A stretch of DNA of 64,000 bases, from contig NC_068939.1 of NCBI RefSeq assembly GCF_016801865.2, positions 181,070,034 to 181,134,033 of the forward strand, given 5' to 3'. The DNA comes from Culex pipiens pallens (Eukaryota; Arthropoda; Insecta; Diptera; Culicidae). The position numbers were made by a program, and so were the translations under genes. This document shows, piece after piece, positions 36,549 to 49,800 of this stretch; the stretch's first letter is position 1; every line of letters begins with the position of its first letter. Below the pieces are notes generated by a model, which saw nothing but the letters and a program-made list of their open reading frames with translations, was not told the origin of the DNA and searched no databases.

Positions 36549-38193
36549 CTTCTGCCCGATGTTGTTCGCGAGCAGCGCCTCCTTGATCTTCGTCGTGATG
36601 ACCTGGGTGTCCAGGTCCTGGGTGAGCGCCGCCATCTCGTACACGGTCGGCGAGATGTGCTGGTGCAGCGCTCCGCGCATCGAGTTCACCCCCGGCGGCG
36701 GTCCGGGCTGGCCGGACGAAGGCGGGGTGTGCTGCTGCTGCTGCTGCTGGGGCGAGTGGATACCCATCATGATGGAGGAGGACTTTTTGTCCGAGGGGGC
36801 ACCTCCACCGCCTCCGTGGGGCGTTTGGAGCGTGATGGCGTGTTGCGGGGGAATTCCGGGCGGGGTTAGCAGCATCGTTTGCGGCGATGGTTGCTGCCGG
36901 CTGGATTGGGAGGTTTGACTGGGGACGGGGGATGGTTGGGAGGAGGGGGGTTGGCGAACGGCGGCTGCCGCTGCTGCCGCAGCGGCTTCTTGTTGGGCTT
37001 GATGCTGGGCAGCGGCGGCGGCTGCGAGTTGTTGTTGGTGGAGTTGCTGCTGGTGCTGTTGCATTTGCTGCGCTTGGGAAGTGGGTGGCATTTGCTGCAT
37101 CTGGGACATTTGCAGCTGGAGGAGCGTCTTTTGGTCTTGCTGGAGCTTGTTGATGGAGTCGCTGAGCATCTTGGGCATCGGGGGCATGTTTTTGACCATC
37201 ATGCCGGGGATTTGGGGCGTTCCGCTGTAGTTGCCGGTTCGCATGAGCTTTTCCGGCGCGATCTTGTACTGGCTGGCGACTAGCTTGTGCACGGCGTTGT
37301 CATCCTCGAGGAACATCTTCATGCGGATGAACGGTTCGCGGCCCTTTTGGGTCAGCATGTGCCAGGGTTTGGGCCGGGCGAGCAGGTCGCTCACGGATCC
37401 CTGGGACAGGCCGAGCACGGACTCGCCGAAGAGGCGTTGGCTGATGGAGTACTGGGAGAGGGATTCCTTGACCCGGCGCACAATGTCCTCGGTGTTTAGG
37501 CTGTTGTAGAGATCAAACTGTTGCTGAGTGATCGGAGGCAGGATGGCTTTGAGCGGTCGCTGCTGCGAAGAGTGGTGCGGCGTGACCGGAGGTTGCGTGA
37601 TGAGCGAGTTGGTGATGGAGGCCATCCGCTGGAGCGGGCTGGCCGACACGGAGAACTCCTCGGACGGGGCGATCACCGGTGGCAGGATGCTGTTGCTGAT
37701 GGGGCTCGGGGCGGACGAAGCCGTGGTGGTGGGAGTGCACGTGCCCGGTTCGGGTTTGGGCTTGACCATGCTGAACGCGCTGTGCTTCATGGCGTCGTCC
37801 ACCTCCTTGTTTGCGGCGTCGATTTCGCTCTCGAGGTCGGTCATCGAGCCGTTCAGCTTGCCGCCGGCGGCAGCCATCTGCTTCTCCTTTGGGAGGGAGA
37901 GATCCTGAACGGAGCCGTTGAGTCCGGTCGGATGGTGAGGGGGTTGTTGCTGTTGAGCTGCGGCTTGTTGCTGCTGCTGCTGCTGTTGTTGTTGGTGTTG
38001 CTGGTGCAACGCCAGGAAGTTGGGCAGGTTGGAGATGTTTGGCATGCTGGGGATGCCGGCTCCAGCTGCGGCATTCTGCTGCAGCTTGGCCAGCTCGCGA
38101 TGGTACGCCTCCAGCGCCATCCGGATGTTGTCGTCCTGGGCTGGGCGCTCCATGGGTGGCATGCCACCGCCGAGGAAGTGCGGGAAGAGGAAA
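36549..38193 (-). CDS. Homeobox protein Cut, CUT2 and start of CUT3
   Basis: A 1,645-bp exon encoding about 549 residues. It begins FLFPHFLGGGMPPMERP, then a poly-Gln tract near 38,010-37,940, VQDLSLPK, and a conserved ASPLQRMASITNSLITQPPV segment. CUT2 is at about 37,497-37,272 (EDIVRRVKESLSQYSISQRL ... GLSQGSVSDLLARPKPWHML). A long Gln/Ala/Pro-rich linker follows, then MSPTVYEMAALTQDLDT and the first helix of CUT3 (KIKEALLANNIGQK), where the exon stops at a codon boundary. The start 38,193 is set by the acceptor CCCTCAG and by frame; the Met codons at 38,162 and 38,153 are internal. The donor GTGAGG begins at 36,548. Confidence 0.93.
37272..37497 (-). other. CUT domain 2
   Basis: This CUT repeat reads EDIVRRVKESLSQYSISQRL, then FGESVLGLSQGSVSDLLARP and KGREPFIRMKMFLEDDNAV. 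In the CUX family, CUT2 and CUT3 cooperate with the homeodomain for stable DNA binding (family knowledge). Confidence 0.93.
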
Positions 38194-38250
38194 CTGAGGG
38201 AAGATTCGATTAGTATACGGGTCGAATAGGGTCCTTCAAAATAAACTTAC

Positions 38251-38647
38251 TTTGGAAACTCGCGCGGACTCCTGATCAGCTTCGAAAACTCCTCCTGGTA
38301 GATCTTGGCGATCTTGTCCTGGGGGATGTCGTCGTTGTTGTCGCTGAACTTCTTCATCGCGGCCCGTCGGTTCAGGTAATCTTTGGCAAACGGCGACTGG
38401 ACGTCCCGGCTGTGCGGCGACTTGGAGTCGTTATCACTGTGCTGGGAGTCGTCCAGCGAGTTGAGCTGCAGTTGCTGCTGCAGCTGGAGCTGCTGGTGCA
38501 GCTGCGGGTGCGGATGCGGGTGGTGCGGACCCGGCGGCGGGTCCCGCTTGATCATCGATTGGGCCTCCGAGAGAATGTGCTGGATTCGGTCGTCGTTCAT
38601 GTCGGAGCCCTCGGGCCGGCCAAACGATGGCATTCCGGGTTCTTTAC
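38251..38647 (-). CDS. Homeobox protein Cut, CUT1-CUT2 linker exon
   Basis: A 397-bp exon encoding about 132 residues of linker. It includes DDRIQHILSEAQSMIK, a His/Pro-rich stretch, a Gln/Leu-rich stretch (QLHQQLQLQQQLQL), SDNDSKSPHS and DKIAKIYQEEFSKLIRSPRE. The block RIxHILSEAxSxxK and the KIYQE...PRE block are conserved in insect Cut. The acceptor ATTACAG precedes GTAAAGAAC at 38,647; this exon start itself looks like a donor, which could confuse gene callers. The donor GTAAGT begins at 38,250, leaving two bases. It follows a 14.6-kb intron and precedes one of only 57 bp. Confidence 0.9.
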
Positions 38648-41600
38648 CTGTAATTAGTACATATCCGTCATAAAACAAAAAACGAGGCATCTCAGAACCG
38701 CAGTTCGGAGGGGGCGGTCAAAGATGGGGGGGGGGGGGCATGTCCTGAGGCGTGGAGTCGATTCAACGATGGGCGTCGTCGCTTTTATCTTTCTCCACTC
38801 TCTGGGTGCACATGCACACTTGGTCTCTCATTCGTCGGTGGCGCGGCACCAGAAATGGATAAAAACCACTACTTGAAATCTACATTTTATACGAGCAACG
38901 AGCATATCATCATCATCAAGCTCGTCGACTCGTCGTCGTTGTTGTCGAGCTTGGCAGATGAGGCATCGAAGGAGGCTGTGCGAAAGCGCGCCGCGCTGAA
39001 GAAAATAACAAAAAAAGAGAGCCCGACGATGTGCAATCTCAAGTCTCGATCTATATTTATATGTTTCAGCTTTTATAAAATTTATATAAAACGACTTTAC
39101 ATCTTTCTTTTTGCTTCTTTTGACTCGCCACCGCCCTCTCTGAGCGATGGCGGCGGGGACGCGCGCATAAAGGGCCCACAAACAAATGGCGTAGCACTTG
39201 GGCCCTCCATCATAGCAGGCCGCGACGAGAAGGGAGGGGGGTCCTCTTCCAGAAAAAAAAGATACAGAAAACCGTGCGGAACTAATTGGCATTTAAAGGG
39301 GCAACCACGGCGAGATGTCACACGGTGAAGGAGACACCTTTTGACAGTTGGGCGTAAAAATTGTAATAAAAATGTAAACAAACCACGTTTTCGTAATCGT
39401 TCGAATTGGGTACTAAAGCCCTATGTCAATTTTTATGTACAACGGTAAAAAACACGATTAAAAACCATTTCTGATCACTTTTTTTCATTTTAATGCAAAA
39501 TTTTTTTTGACTAGACAACATTTTTTCGATGGATCAACTGTGGTCCCCTTGGAACGAGCTGTCAAGTAGGAGCTTTTCTGTCAAGAAGGACCGCGAGGTT
39601 TATTTTTCAAAATTGATTTAAAAATCCATTTTCAACTCTTTGTGGTCGTACAAAGAGTCATTGTACTCAGAAAAATAAGCTTTATCGCTGTAAACAATAA
39701 TATCTGCAATCTAAGCTCCATTTTAGGACCCAATTGTTTACATACCAAGTTTACAAGAAATGTCAGTCGCCTTGATCGAAGAAGGCCACCGCCGGACAAG
39801 AAGACAAGTCGCCTTCGCGGAATCAATCAGCCTGCTGCGATAGAACCTCGAAATTTAGTCATTAGTGCACGCGACCCGACGAAATCTAGCGGATCACGCA
39901 ACCCCCGTGCATCCGTCATTAACCGGTAGCCGGTTCAATCCCAGAAGCTGTCACGTAGGTTTTTTTTCTTCTGTTTGATTGGAAGTTTGCGTTTTTATCT
40001 GCTCGATATGGGCGCGAAAGAGGGGGGGATTTCTGAAGAATCGTTCGTGCGAGGACACGAGCAGAGAAAGAAGAAGTAAGATTCCGGTATTTCACAAGAA
40101 GTGAGGTTATGTTGAGTGGTGGTTTCCATTCAAAAGCGGTTGCGTTTTTTTGTTTGTTTTTGTTGCTGGAAATGATTGAAGGACAATCTCGAGCCGATTT
40201 TGGTTTTGGAGAGGGCCAGTGGCGTTGGGAAGAAGAAAGGGTGGGGGGACCCGATTGTGGGAGGAAGTAATTACTACAAATGTCTGTCATTTGTGGGATG
40301 CTCTTTTTTCCTCTCTCTCTCTATTCTTTTTGCTGGTCGCTTTGCTATTGATCCGTAACCGAATGGTTGAGCAGTGTGGGGTTCGGTTCCCATTGTTGGC
40401 TGTCAAGTTGGGTTCAAGTTGTGATCTGCTTGGCGTGGTTTTGTGACGATGCCTCGTTCAATTCTTTTGATTGATTGCGAGGGCCGGGGTTGTGCTTTTT
40501 TTGGTTCACGATGGAATGATGAAAATTGAGAATATTTTTGAGTGGACGCTCGATATTCTGCAAAATCTGCTCGACGCCGACCTAACTAGATCAGTTTTTC
40601 ACTGGGTGAAAAAGTGACAGCTCTGTGTTTACAGGCGTGCACGCTAACGAGGATCTTGTCAATTTCATTTAAAATCTCGTAAAAGGTTGTAAACAACTAA
40701 TTATATCCAAACGCCGCGAGTGTTTGTACTGCGAAGCAGTGCATTTATTTACCATCAATACAACCCGAGGGCGTTTGACAGATCCTTTTTTCGCCGTCTG
40801 TTCGCGGTTCAACGCGTCGTTTGCGGTAGAACTTTTTTTTCGCAAGGGGGTGTTCAATCAATTTCGACAGAGGGAAATGCCGAAACGCCTCCGGCGTCGA
40901 TGTTTGGACACGTGGCGCAACTTGGCGCACCGTGATTCGATTCTAATTAACAAATCGTCAAATTCTTGAATCGAGGGGCGCACCACTCGGCGCCGAATTA
41001 GCCCGCCAATTGACAGCTCGTGCGGGCGCGAGCTTAATGAGACGCGTCCGGACGAATTTCGCTCCAAATTTCTCCGCGGAGCAGAGTGATATTTATAAAA
41101 TCTAAATTTTAAACGCGCTCTCGCTGGAGGACCATTCCAAATTGACACTTCATTAAGTTTTATCGCGGGGTTCCGTTTGGTGCAGCGCGTTGCACTCTCT
41201 TCACGTACGCGAAATGTGATTATTACTAAATTATTTTTATGGCCCCGCCCTCGGCGCAAACCCGGGTCGGGGTCAGCCGCTGGGCTGCGCCAAGCGGCGC
41301 AGCGGTACGTCACTATTTATTCAAAATTTCAAATTTAGTGAAAACGAGGTGTCGGAGAGAACGCTCACCTATTAATAATGGGGTTTTTCGGGACGCGGGA
41401 AAGTAGCGGGCAATCATCATCATCACCAACGCCGCCGTCGCCGAGCTTTAATTATAGCGATGATGAAATAATTTAGAATTTTGTAATAATTAAAACTGAT
41501 TTTCGGACCGCACACACACTCTGGGCGCGAGGGGGGCGCCTAATGGGTCGTATCGAATGTCGGTAGCAATTAAACGCCCCGTCGAAACTAGAGAGCGCCC

Positions 41601-44600
41601 GGGTGAGTGTCAACCTGGACATGGGCGCAAATTTGCCACTAATTAAAGAGGGAAAAATTAGTGGCGCACGATTTGGATGCAATTTGCGCGGAATGCGCTG
41701 GCTACTTAAGGAGGTATTACACTGCGGCTAACCTTAAAACGAGCACTTTTTGTGTTTAACAGTTTGTCTATCCGTCAAACTAGAATTGAGCAAACTGTCA
41801 AACAATAAAGTGTTTGTTTTGAAAATTTGATGTAGTGTAATACCTTCTTCAGTCCAACTTGATCAAAGTTGGCTGACAAATGTTAGATTGGTTGTCTTTA
41901 TTGTCAAACAAAGCGCATAAAAAACGTAATAAATATCTTATTGGCATCGCGACAAATCCTTCAGGTTAATCCAACCAAAACGTTCCAGGGGGTGTGAGGA
42001 AACCGAATTAAATTTCTCCTCATTCTATTTATCATATTTATCCACTTTCTTTGATATTGCAATTTTCCTGGATTCTTTCCATTCCCTCGGTAAACCAAAC
42101 CCCGAAGGGGGAAGGAGGCTGGGAATATTATTATTAATCTTGTACCGAGAGGCAGACTGTTTATTACCTTCGAAACTTTTCCACGCGGTGGTGGTAATGC
42201 ACCTTTCACCCGGAAAAATCCCCGCGCCAAAGACACACAGCTCATATATGCTAATATTCGCCTTTCATCGGCAATAAAACCCCGGGGTCGGGGAAAAAAT
42301 TTCGAGGCTCCTTCCAAAATCTAATAAAGGCGCAAGGCGTGTCGCAAGAGACAGGAAGTTATAAATATCGCGCAGGAATCCACCTACACACGTTATTTAT
42401 TTTGTACTTTGGTTTTGCGGGCAACCCCCTGCCAATAATAGGGTCGCGAGATGTGTCACCCCCCTCGCGCGAACCAAAAATTGACGAAAATGAAATATTT
42501 CCAATATTTGCGAACCCCTCGTCGCAGACGAGGGGTCGGGCACACTTTATTGAAATGTAAACAACCTTTCTTTCACTGATAAATGTCGCGCAATCAATTA
42601 TCATTACGGGACCAGGTTTTTGATCTCCAAAACTCCGTTTGGGCTATCTTTGATTTATGGAGTGTGCCAATGGCGCTAGTGTATGTCATATTTCAGCGCG
42701 CCGCCGTTTGACAGGTGAGCGGAGGGGAATGACACTCGCGCGTCAGTCGTTGACATCTCAGAAGGTCGATCTCGGCTTTAATTAGTGCGAAACCGGGAGT
42801 GCGCGTTGCGTGCGGCAGATTTCATCGAAATGTTATTAACCTATTCGGCGAGGCCGCCGAAAGAACATGTGTCAAGAAGCGCGCGGTTCGCGCGCAGATC
42901 GAGAAATTAATATCGAATTCTGCCCGTTGCGCCTGTCACGGGTAAACAAGCCGAGAAAACAGACTAAATCGAATGTATAAATATGTCGAGAATAATTAAT
43001 TCGACTGCGACTGCAGTCGCAGTAGGCACTTGCTTTGACGTTCGACGTTCGACGGCTGTCAGTTTGGAGAAAGGGAGGGGGCCCGAGGGGGGCGACACTC
43101 TGAAGTGCAAGACGATGGATTCATCTCTTGGGGGAACAAAGAATCGGACTGGAAGCAGTCCAAGTTGACATCGGGGTGACAAATTTGAACGACTGACAGC
43201 TGTCAAACGTGCGAAAGCACGTGGAGTCGGAAGTCGACAAACAATTGGTTTCAAATGTAAACATCAGTTTGACAACTAGTCTCGAGAAGCAAGTGCCATT
43301 TTCGAATCCCGCGCTGACATTTTCGCCACTTGGCCAAATTATTTTCGATCTTTTATGTGATCTCCGCGCCCCACCGAACATCAAATGTCACTCTCGGGGC
43401 ACTCCAATCTCTAAGGCAGCGTCGTCGTACGCCCATTACATTGAAGTCTATTATAAATTTTGTATCAATGTTATAAATAAATTCGCTCTCGTTCGAGCGC
43501 GCAAAAACGGTGCGCGTTCGAAATTTATGTCCTATGTGCAGAAGAAGCAAAATGTCACTCGAGGAGGTAGAGGAGGAGGAGGCTGGTGTGACATGTGAGT
43601 GTGTGCGATAAAAGTATTTACAATGGAATGTTTTCTTCTGACACTTGGAAGCTAGGGCAGGGTTAGGCCTGCGGGAAGGTGATGAGGGATCACATTCTGC
43701 GGCTTTGCTGCTGCGGTAGCAGCAGCAGCAGCAGCTAGTGCTACAAGCTAAGATCAAAGATTAAAAATCTGTCCTTTCACATTATTGCTGTTAATTAAAA
43801 TGAGTTACATTTTCTTTTCTTGTAGATCGACGCGACGCGTCGCGGTGAAATGGCAAAAAGTAGCAAGCGCAGCTTGCCACGATCTGAACTTTTCCTATTT
43901 GTAGGACTTTCTTGCCAATTAATTTGTTTGCCAACAGGTTGCACACATGTCTGTAAGTGTGACCCCAAACCGAAATTCGAGCGAGTGACTGCTCCCTCGC
44001 GCAATGTTGTCATCGAACCCAATCTGACAGCTAGCGTCAATTAGGGCTGGAAAACGATCCGATTCCGTTACAGGACGTCATTAGTGGGCGGGCAGGGTTG
44101 CCAGACTGACGCTATTTAAATATGTCGGGCGAGGTCCGAAAGTCGTAAGGCTGAATAAATAAACAACAAATAAAACAATAATCGCGTGACAGCGAGCGAT
44201 GAGAGTTGACCACTCTCGCTGGCCATAATTTGGCCTTGGAGTGGATTTTCGCCGATTTTTCCTTTTTTTCCTGCGGGTGGACAACGGAGTCACCTTTTGG
44301 AGCATTATCGGAAATCCCACAAGATGGCGCCCGGCGACGACGACGACGTCGCCGCCCCTAATTGGACCATTGTTTATTTTGACATGTGGCGTGGTGGCAA
44401 TTTGATGGAATGATTAATACTGCGGGGACACGCCTTTTGTCGTCGGTCGACGCCGATTGTCTCGGCAGTGTAGCAGGCTCTGATTATCGATATGACTTTT
44501 TTTTCGCTTGTGGTGACCCACCCCCCGGTTTGACAGTTGGCCCAAGCAAATAATCATCGCAGTAGGCGAGACATCAAGTCGAGGTTCTACACTGCAGTAC

Positions 44601-46175
44601 CATAAACCATAATTACGATAGCAAAAGGAAAGCGATAGCTGATTGGTCGTAAATCACGGGGAGGGACCTCACCGTTTGACGGGGGGCGGCGGGACGCCCG
44701 CAAAGAAATTGGGAATAATGAGCACAATAAACAGATTAATAACCATTTCCAGCGGTCCGACGTCGGCCCGATACGTGAGACAAACGACCGCGCAGCGGGT
44801 CGAACGTGGAGAAGTGTATTAATATGCAAATTGTTTTCGCTAAAAACCTATATCGCACAATTGCCTTCGCTGTAAGTCCACCTCGGAACCGTTTCCCTGC
44901 CCCGGGAAGCACTAAATTAAGTATTATTACACATTTATGGAAATTATTTATTACAACTGTTGTGGCGGTTCCAGTCGGCGAAGCCGAGTGAGTGCACTTT
45001 GTTCTGGATATCGAGTTCCGAGTTTTTTGTCGCGGAAAATTAATTTATTAACAAGCGGGTTCGAATCGAACTTCGTCACGCACCCTTCTAGTAGTGTGAC
45101 GCCCCTCGATTTTGACAGGTCGGGCTAAACTGTCACCCCGGGTGTCATCTTCCGCTTCCGATCTGTGCAGTTGCACACTTTTCCGGCTTTACAATTACAC
45201 GCTCACGGAAAAATGAAGATTTCCAGGTGGAAATCTTGGAAGAAACTTTTAATTAGCGTCCTCAGGCGAAAGGAAGTCCTACTGTTGCCGTCATTCCGGT
45301 TTCTTTCTCCTGGCAAGACCCAGATGCAACCGTAGAAGGACACCTCGATAGAGCAGGGTAGAAACAATTTCGAAATTGTTAAATTAAGCCCCGCTGCACA
45401 GAGTGCAGCTGTCAGTCGCCTTTCGCTTGACTTTCTCTCGACGCCCCGTCGAAATAATTACACATTAGAGTTGATCTTTAATCTAATTAATACATTCTTT
45501 GCACCGCCCAACTATGTGATTACAATTCGTATAAAATATGTCGCCGCGCGATTCTAAATTTAAGCCCTCACAGCGCGTTTTGTTTTCTTTTCCGCGCGCT
45601 CTCGCGAAATAACGTGCCGCACCCGTAAATAATGTCGAATAAAACAAACACCAGGCGGCTCCCCGTCTTCCTCTTCAAGAAATCGCTCCCCCGAGGACGA
45701 TTTGGGCCTATGGCCAAAAACCCCGCATTGGTCACCGATAATTTAATCACAATGTGTGCAAACCGCAGTTGGCGTCGACGGCGTAAATGTCACTTTGACA
45801 TTTGGCGAACCAACCTCGCGCGCGAATCTAAACAACCGTGACGACGCGCGACCAGAGGCAAACTAATTGGGTCGAATGGAATTGGGTGCCTTTTTTTGGC
45901 TTTCTTAACCCACCTCACCCTAGCTAGTTGGTGTGCTTGGTTTTTCTTTTTGTTTTGATTATGACAAAAAGAAAACAAAAGCAGAAACAGCGCCTCCTAA
46001 CCCAGTGAAGGCGGAGGCCGCGGCCGGAAGCCGATTCGATGGTATTTAAAATAAATATATACATTTTTCTTCAGATTGGGAAATGAGTTGTCTATAAATT
46101 GTGCCCGCTGCGCGGCGTGGCTCGTAGCGAGCCGGAGTTTGAGTTTTCGTGGAATTTTTTTTCGTTAAATTTGCT

Positions 46176-46880
46176 AAGTGTCATGCCCCTTGTTTCTTTA
46201 AACTTTAATTTTTTTGTGAATTTGTATAGAAATCGCGTAGAACTTGTTAAGTGTCCTACCCCCTGTTTGACCATTCAGAAAAAATGAAGCAAGGGGGTAA
46301 CCACTTGTAACAAATTCCGAATTTTAATTTTTGTAAATCAAAAGCTTCTTAAAAAAATTGTTAGGTGTAGTCCCCCTTGTTTGACAATAAAAAATAAAAT
46401 TAAGTTAAGGGATTCAGAAACTTCAGCGTCAATAACAGAGCATTTTAGTTTTTTTTAAATAAAAAGCTATGTTTTTAATGATTTTAAAGAATTGCGTTTA
46501 ATTCGTAAAATGTCTTCCCCCTTGTTTGACAGTTGAGAATTTTTGAAGCAAGGGGGTAACCACTAATGATTTTTTTGTTTCAACGGAGAAATTTTTAAAG
46601 TCAAATTCCGTAATATTTTCCGTGAAAAAATGCTTCTCAAAAAATTTCTCGGTGTCTCACCCCTTGTTTGACGTCTTAAAAAACAATTGAAGCAAGGGGG
46701 TGGCCATTTCTGAAACTTTCGTTTCAATAACAACGTATTTTTGTTTTTGGTCGAAGGCTCTGATTTTTTGTGAAAATTTTTCAAGAATCACGTAATATTC
46801 GTAAAGTGTCTTACCCCTTGTTTGACAGTTAAGAAATAATAAAGATAGGGGGTGGCCACTTCAAAATTTTCGTTTCAAAA
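46176..46880. repeat. Degenerate ~145-bp tandem repeat carrying GTGTCYTACCCCTTGTTTGACAG-type cores
   Basis: Six related cores start at about 46,176, 46,251, 46,367, 46,508, 46,652 and 46,806. Each has a form of GTGTCNTACCCC followed by TTGTTTGACAG or a variant. Four are followed 35-40 bases later by the near-mirror phrase AAGCAAGGGGGTAACCACTT or a variant. Between cores the sequence is AT-rich with TCAAAACG/TTTCGTTTC phrases. It is a local amplification of the intronic motif family. Confidence 0.7.
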
Positions 46881-49800
46881 CAAAACAAAGCAGATTTTGA
46901 GGGGTCGCTCGGCGTTCGCCCGAGAACAAGGTGGCGTGGTGGGAGCAAAACTTTCAAAGTCATTTGATTTGAAGCAAAAATCAATTGCCTTCGTGTAGCG
47001 GCGCCCAATCGATTACCTAGTTTCTTCGGAAAATCACCCCCTCTCGAATATTTCTTTTTTTCCGGTTGCCTATTTTGCGCGAGTTCGGGTTAATGGGAGA
47101 TTCTTTTGACAGGTTTTATTTTTATTCCAGTTCTGGTCGAGATTTATAGGCGAACGCTGTCCCAATCAAGGACGGCCGGATCGCAACCTCTGAGTGTAAT
47201 GACGAAACCGCGAGGGGGTTGCCACTGAGTGAGCCATAATTACACTCTGTGTTTTTTGTTGGTGATGCCAACAATGCCATAAAAAATCGGAGACACTTCA
47301 AAGGCGAGATCCGAACCTTGGAGCAACGACGTCGACTTTAAACGGTTTATTTCGGTTTGATTTAGGCTAATGTCCGCGCGCGGCATCGTGACAATATAAA
47401 AATCATCATCGCGCGGACGCGGAACAAAAATGTCGCGTGGAGGTCACGCCGAAGATCGCCCACGCCACCCTCGGCTCCAGACCGCGCGATCACTTTCATT
47501 TTCATTATTTACTATTATTAAAAATGGCACCTCCGCGAGCAATAATCATCCTCGGTCGAAAACCACGCCGTGATTTACGGTGACACTTTGGAGTGTTGTC
47601 TTTTCATTCTAGTCAAATAAATGTTGAAATTTAATAACACCAGCGCCAGCTTGGACGGCGGCAGCCATCTTTGAACATTTTGACAGTTCCGAGGGGGCAC
47701 CTGCTCCGGCGATCATCGCGCGGCCTACTATGCGTGGATGAAGAGTGATGATGGTTTCCAGAGGCGCACCGCGCGCAACAAAGAAAGAGGTTATGAGTAA
47801 TTGGTCATAATTCGAGAGCCCTCCGGGGGCAAGGAACGATTTTTTTGTGTGTTGCGGCGGTGAGTTCGGGAACCGGTTCCCGGGAACCATTCAAGGGGAA
47901 AACAAATGTGGAATGATTAATCAGCGTATGAGAGCGCAAAAAAGGAAGCCGCAGGAGCTGGCGTGTGTGTGTGAGAGCGTACTCACCGGGGAATGAGTTT
48001 AATAAAAATCAAATAAATCCATTTTTGCCGAACGGCTGGGTTGCGTCAAAGAAGGGGGCGAAAGCCAAATTTTCATTGAACTCGAAAATTGTTTGATCAC
48101 GAGTTGCTTCTTTCCCTTTTTTCGGGGGGAGGTGAATAATGCACGAAAAATTTAAATTTTTCCTCCAGAAATCAAAGCAATCGATGAGCAGCCCCCCGTC
48201 ACGTACACGAGGGGTAGGACACTCGATGTCGAGCATTAACGTGCAATTAACTCTGCCGGACTGGAGCCAGACTAAACGGTTTAACCTCGTCCTCCTGCCG
48301 ACAAGTCGGGCCAATATCTTGCTCCGAGAAAGGTCAGATGCCAAAGTGACCAACACTCCTACCCCTCCCCGTCAAATTCCGACTCAAAGAGGGATAGGAA
48401 ACATCATCGTCATTATGAAAATGACACTGAAGAGTGGGGGCCCGTAACCTTGACTCCTGTGCCTGTGTTCTGAAAGTGACCAGTCCGGGGAAAAAGGAGC
48501 AACTTTTTAAACTGCCACCTCCGACCCGTGCCCTACCCCCCTTAAAAAGGGGAACCGTTGTCTGTGCGACTCAAGACATGTCTTTATCTGCCAGGGATCC
48601 CCACTGGGATTCGAGCGATAGTTTGGGTGAAAGGGTTAACCTGGCTACCGGGTCGTAAATTGCTCCGGATCCCCCCGTCCGGTAATTACACCGAACCCCC
48701 GCTCACTAGAAAAATTATCGAACGCAATTAATTTTGAATTATCGGAAGATAAATTTGCAACTTTTGCCGGAGATTTCCGAGTGTTTGGGCTTAAGAGGTT
48801 CAACTATTACCGCAATTAACGACCCCAAACAAAATGGAGTTGAGCTGTCAAATTGATCGACAAATTAAACTCGCCTCGCAGAGGCGCTGATCCGCCCTAA
48901 TCGGATTAAACTAGTTTGACAGATGGCTCCGCTTATTTATCTATTCCTCCATCCCTACTAGTTTGCCAACCGAACTAAAAGGAGGGGGGAGGGGGGTTCA
49001 AAATGGCGAACCTTCAGCGATGGCCGCGCGATCAGCGAGATAAATGACGGAATCATGCAATTATTGTGTGATCTTGTCATGTTTTACTCTCTTTCGCTGC
49101 GCGTTTTGCTCTCTTTCTCCGGGTTGCTTTGTTCAATCGCCAAGAGTGGTATCTCCATTTGAATAAATGACATTTTAGCTCATTTTCCAGCTGGCAGCAC
49201 TGGAAAGGTAATACTCTTGGGAATGGGTTTTATTCGCTCTTTTTTTTCATAGTTGGCTATTGTTCTCGCGATAGTTTCGATTGAACGTCGTGCGGTTGCT
49301 GTGGCAACTACCACCACGAGCTGTCAGTGTGTGCAAAACTGGCAACCTGTCAGAGCGGAGGGGTGGCCTGCCACCGGTCAGGGTTGCAGACAAGCAGCGC
49401 GCAAAAAAGAACATGACGAGAAGCGAGCAGTAATGATAGTAATCTGATTATGAAAATTTTCGCATTTTTCTTTCTGCTTTTAAAGTTCTGTTGCACCTTC
49501 GGTTTTAAGCACCCGGCAGACTATCGTGATGAACTCGTTCGCTGTGTTCCCAGCACATATTTCAGGAAAATTTACGTCTTTTTAAAAGTCTTCTCCGTTG
49601 CACAAAACGATTCCTGATTAACCAAAAAACCTAGGGGTGGGACACTCAAACTGTCAAATCCACTACCGATCTAGCAATCCGAGAGGAGTTGGGGGTCGCC
49701 CAAACTTTTTCCCGATTCTTTTCACCACCACACAAAACGGCGTCATTAAAATTCTGATACATTCGCATTAATTTTCTGCTTGTGAAAGCTTACACAAACA

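Noticed and set aside
36879..38213. Long plus-strand frames opposite the CUT2 exon
   Set aside because: These are antisense shadows of the cut coding sequence (for example Leu runs from Gln codons).
39880..39950. Possible tRNA-like B box (GGTTCAATCCC) at 39,930
   Set aside because: No matching A box or cloverleaf could be drawn around it.
43209..43757. Medium-length frames in the large cut intron (for example 43,209-43,598 and 43,757-43,353)
   Set aside because: They overlap on opposite strands, contain GCA-repeat and low-complexity stretches, and resemble no protein I know.
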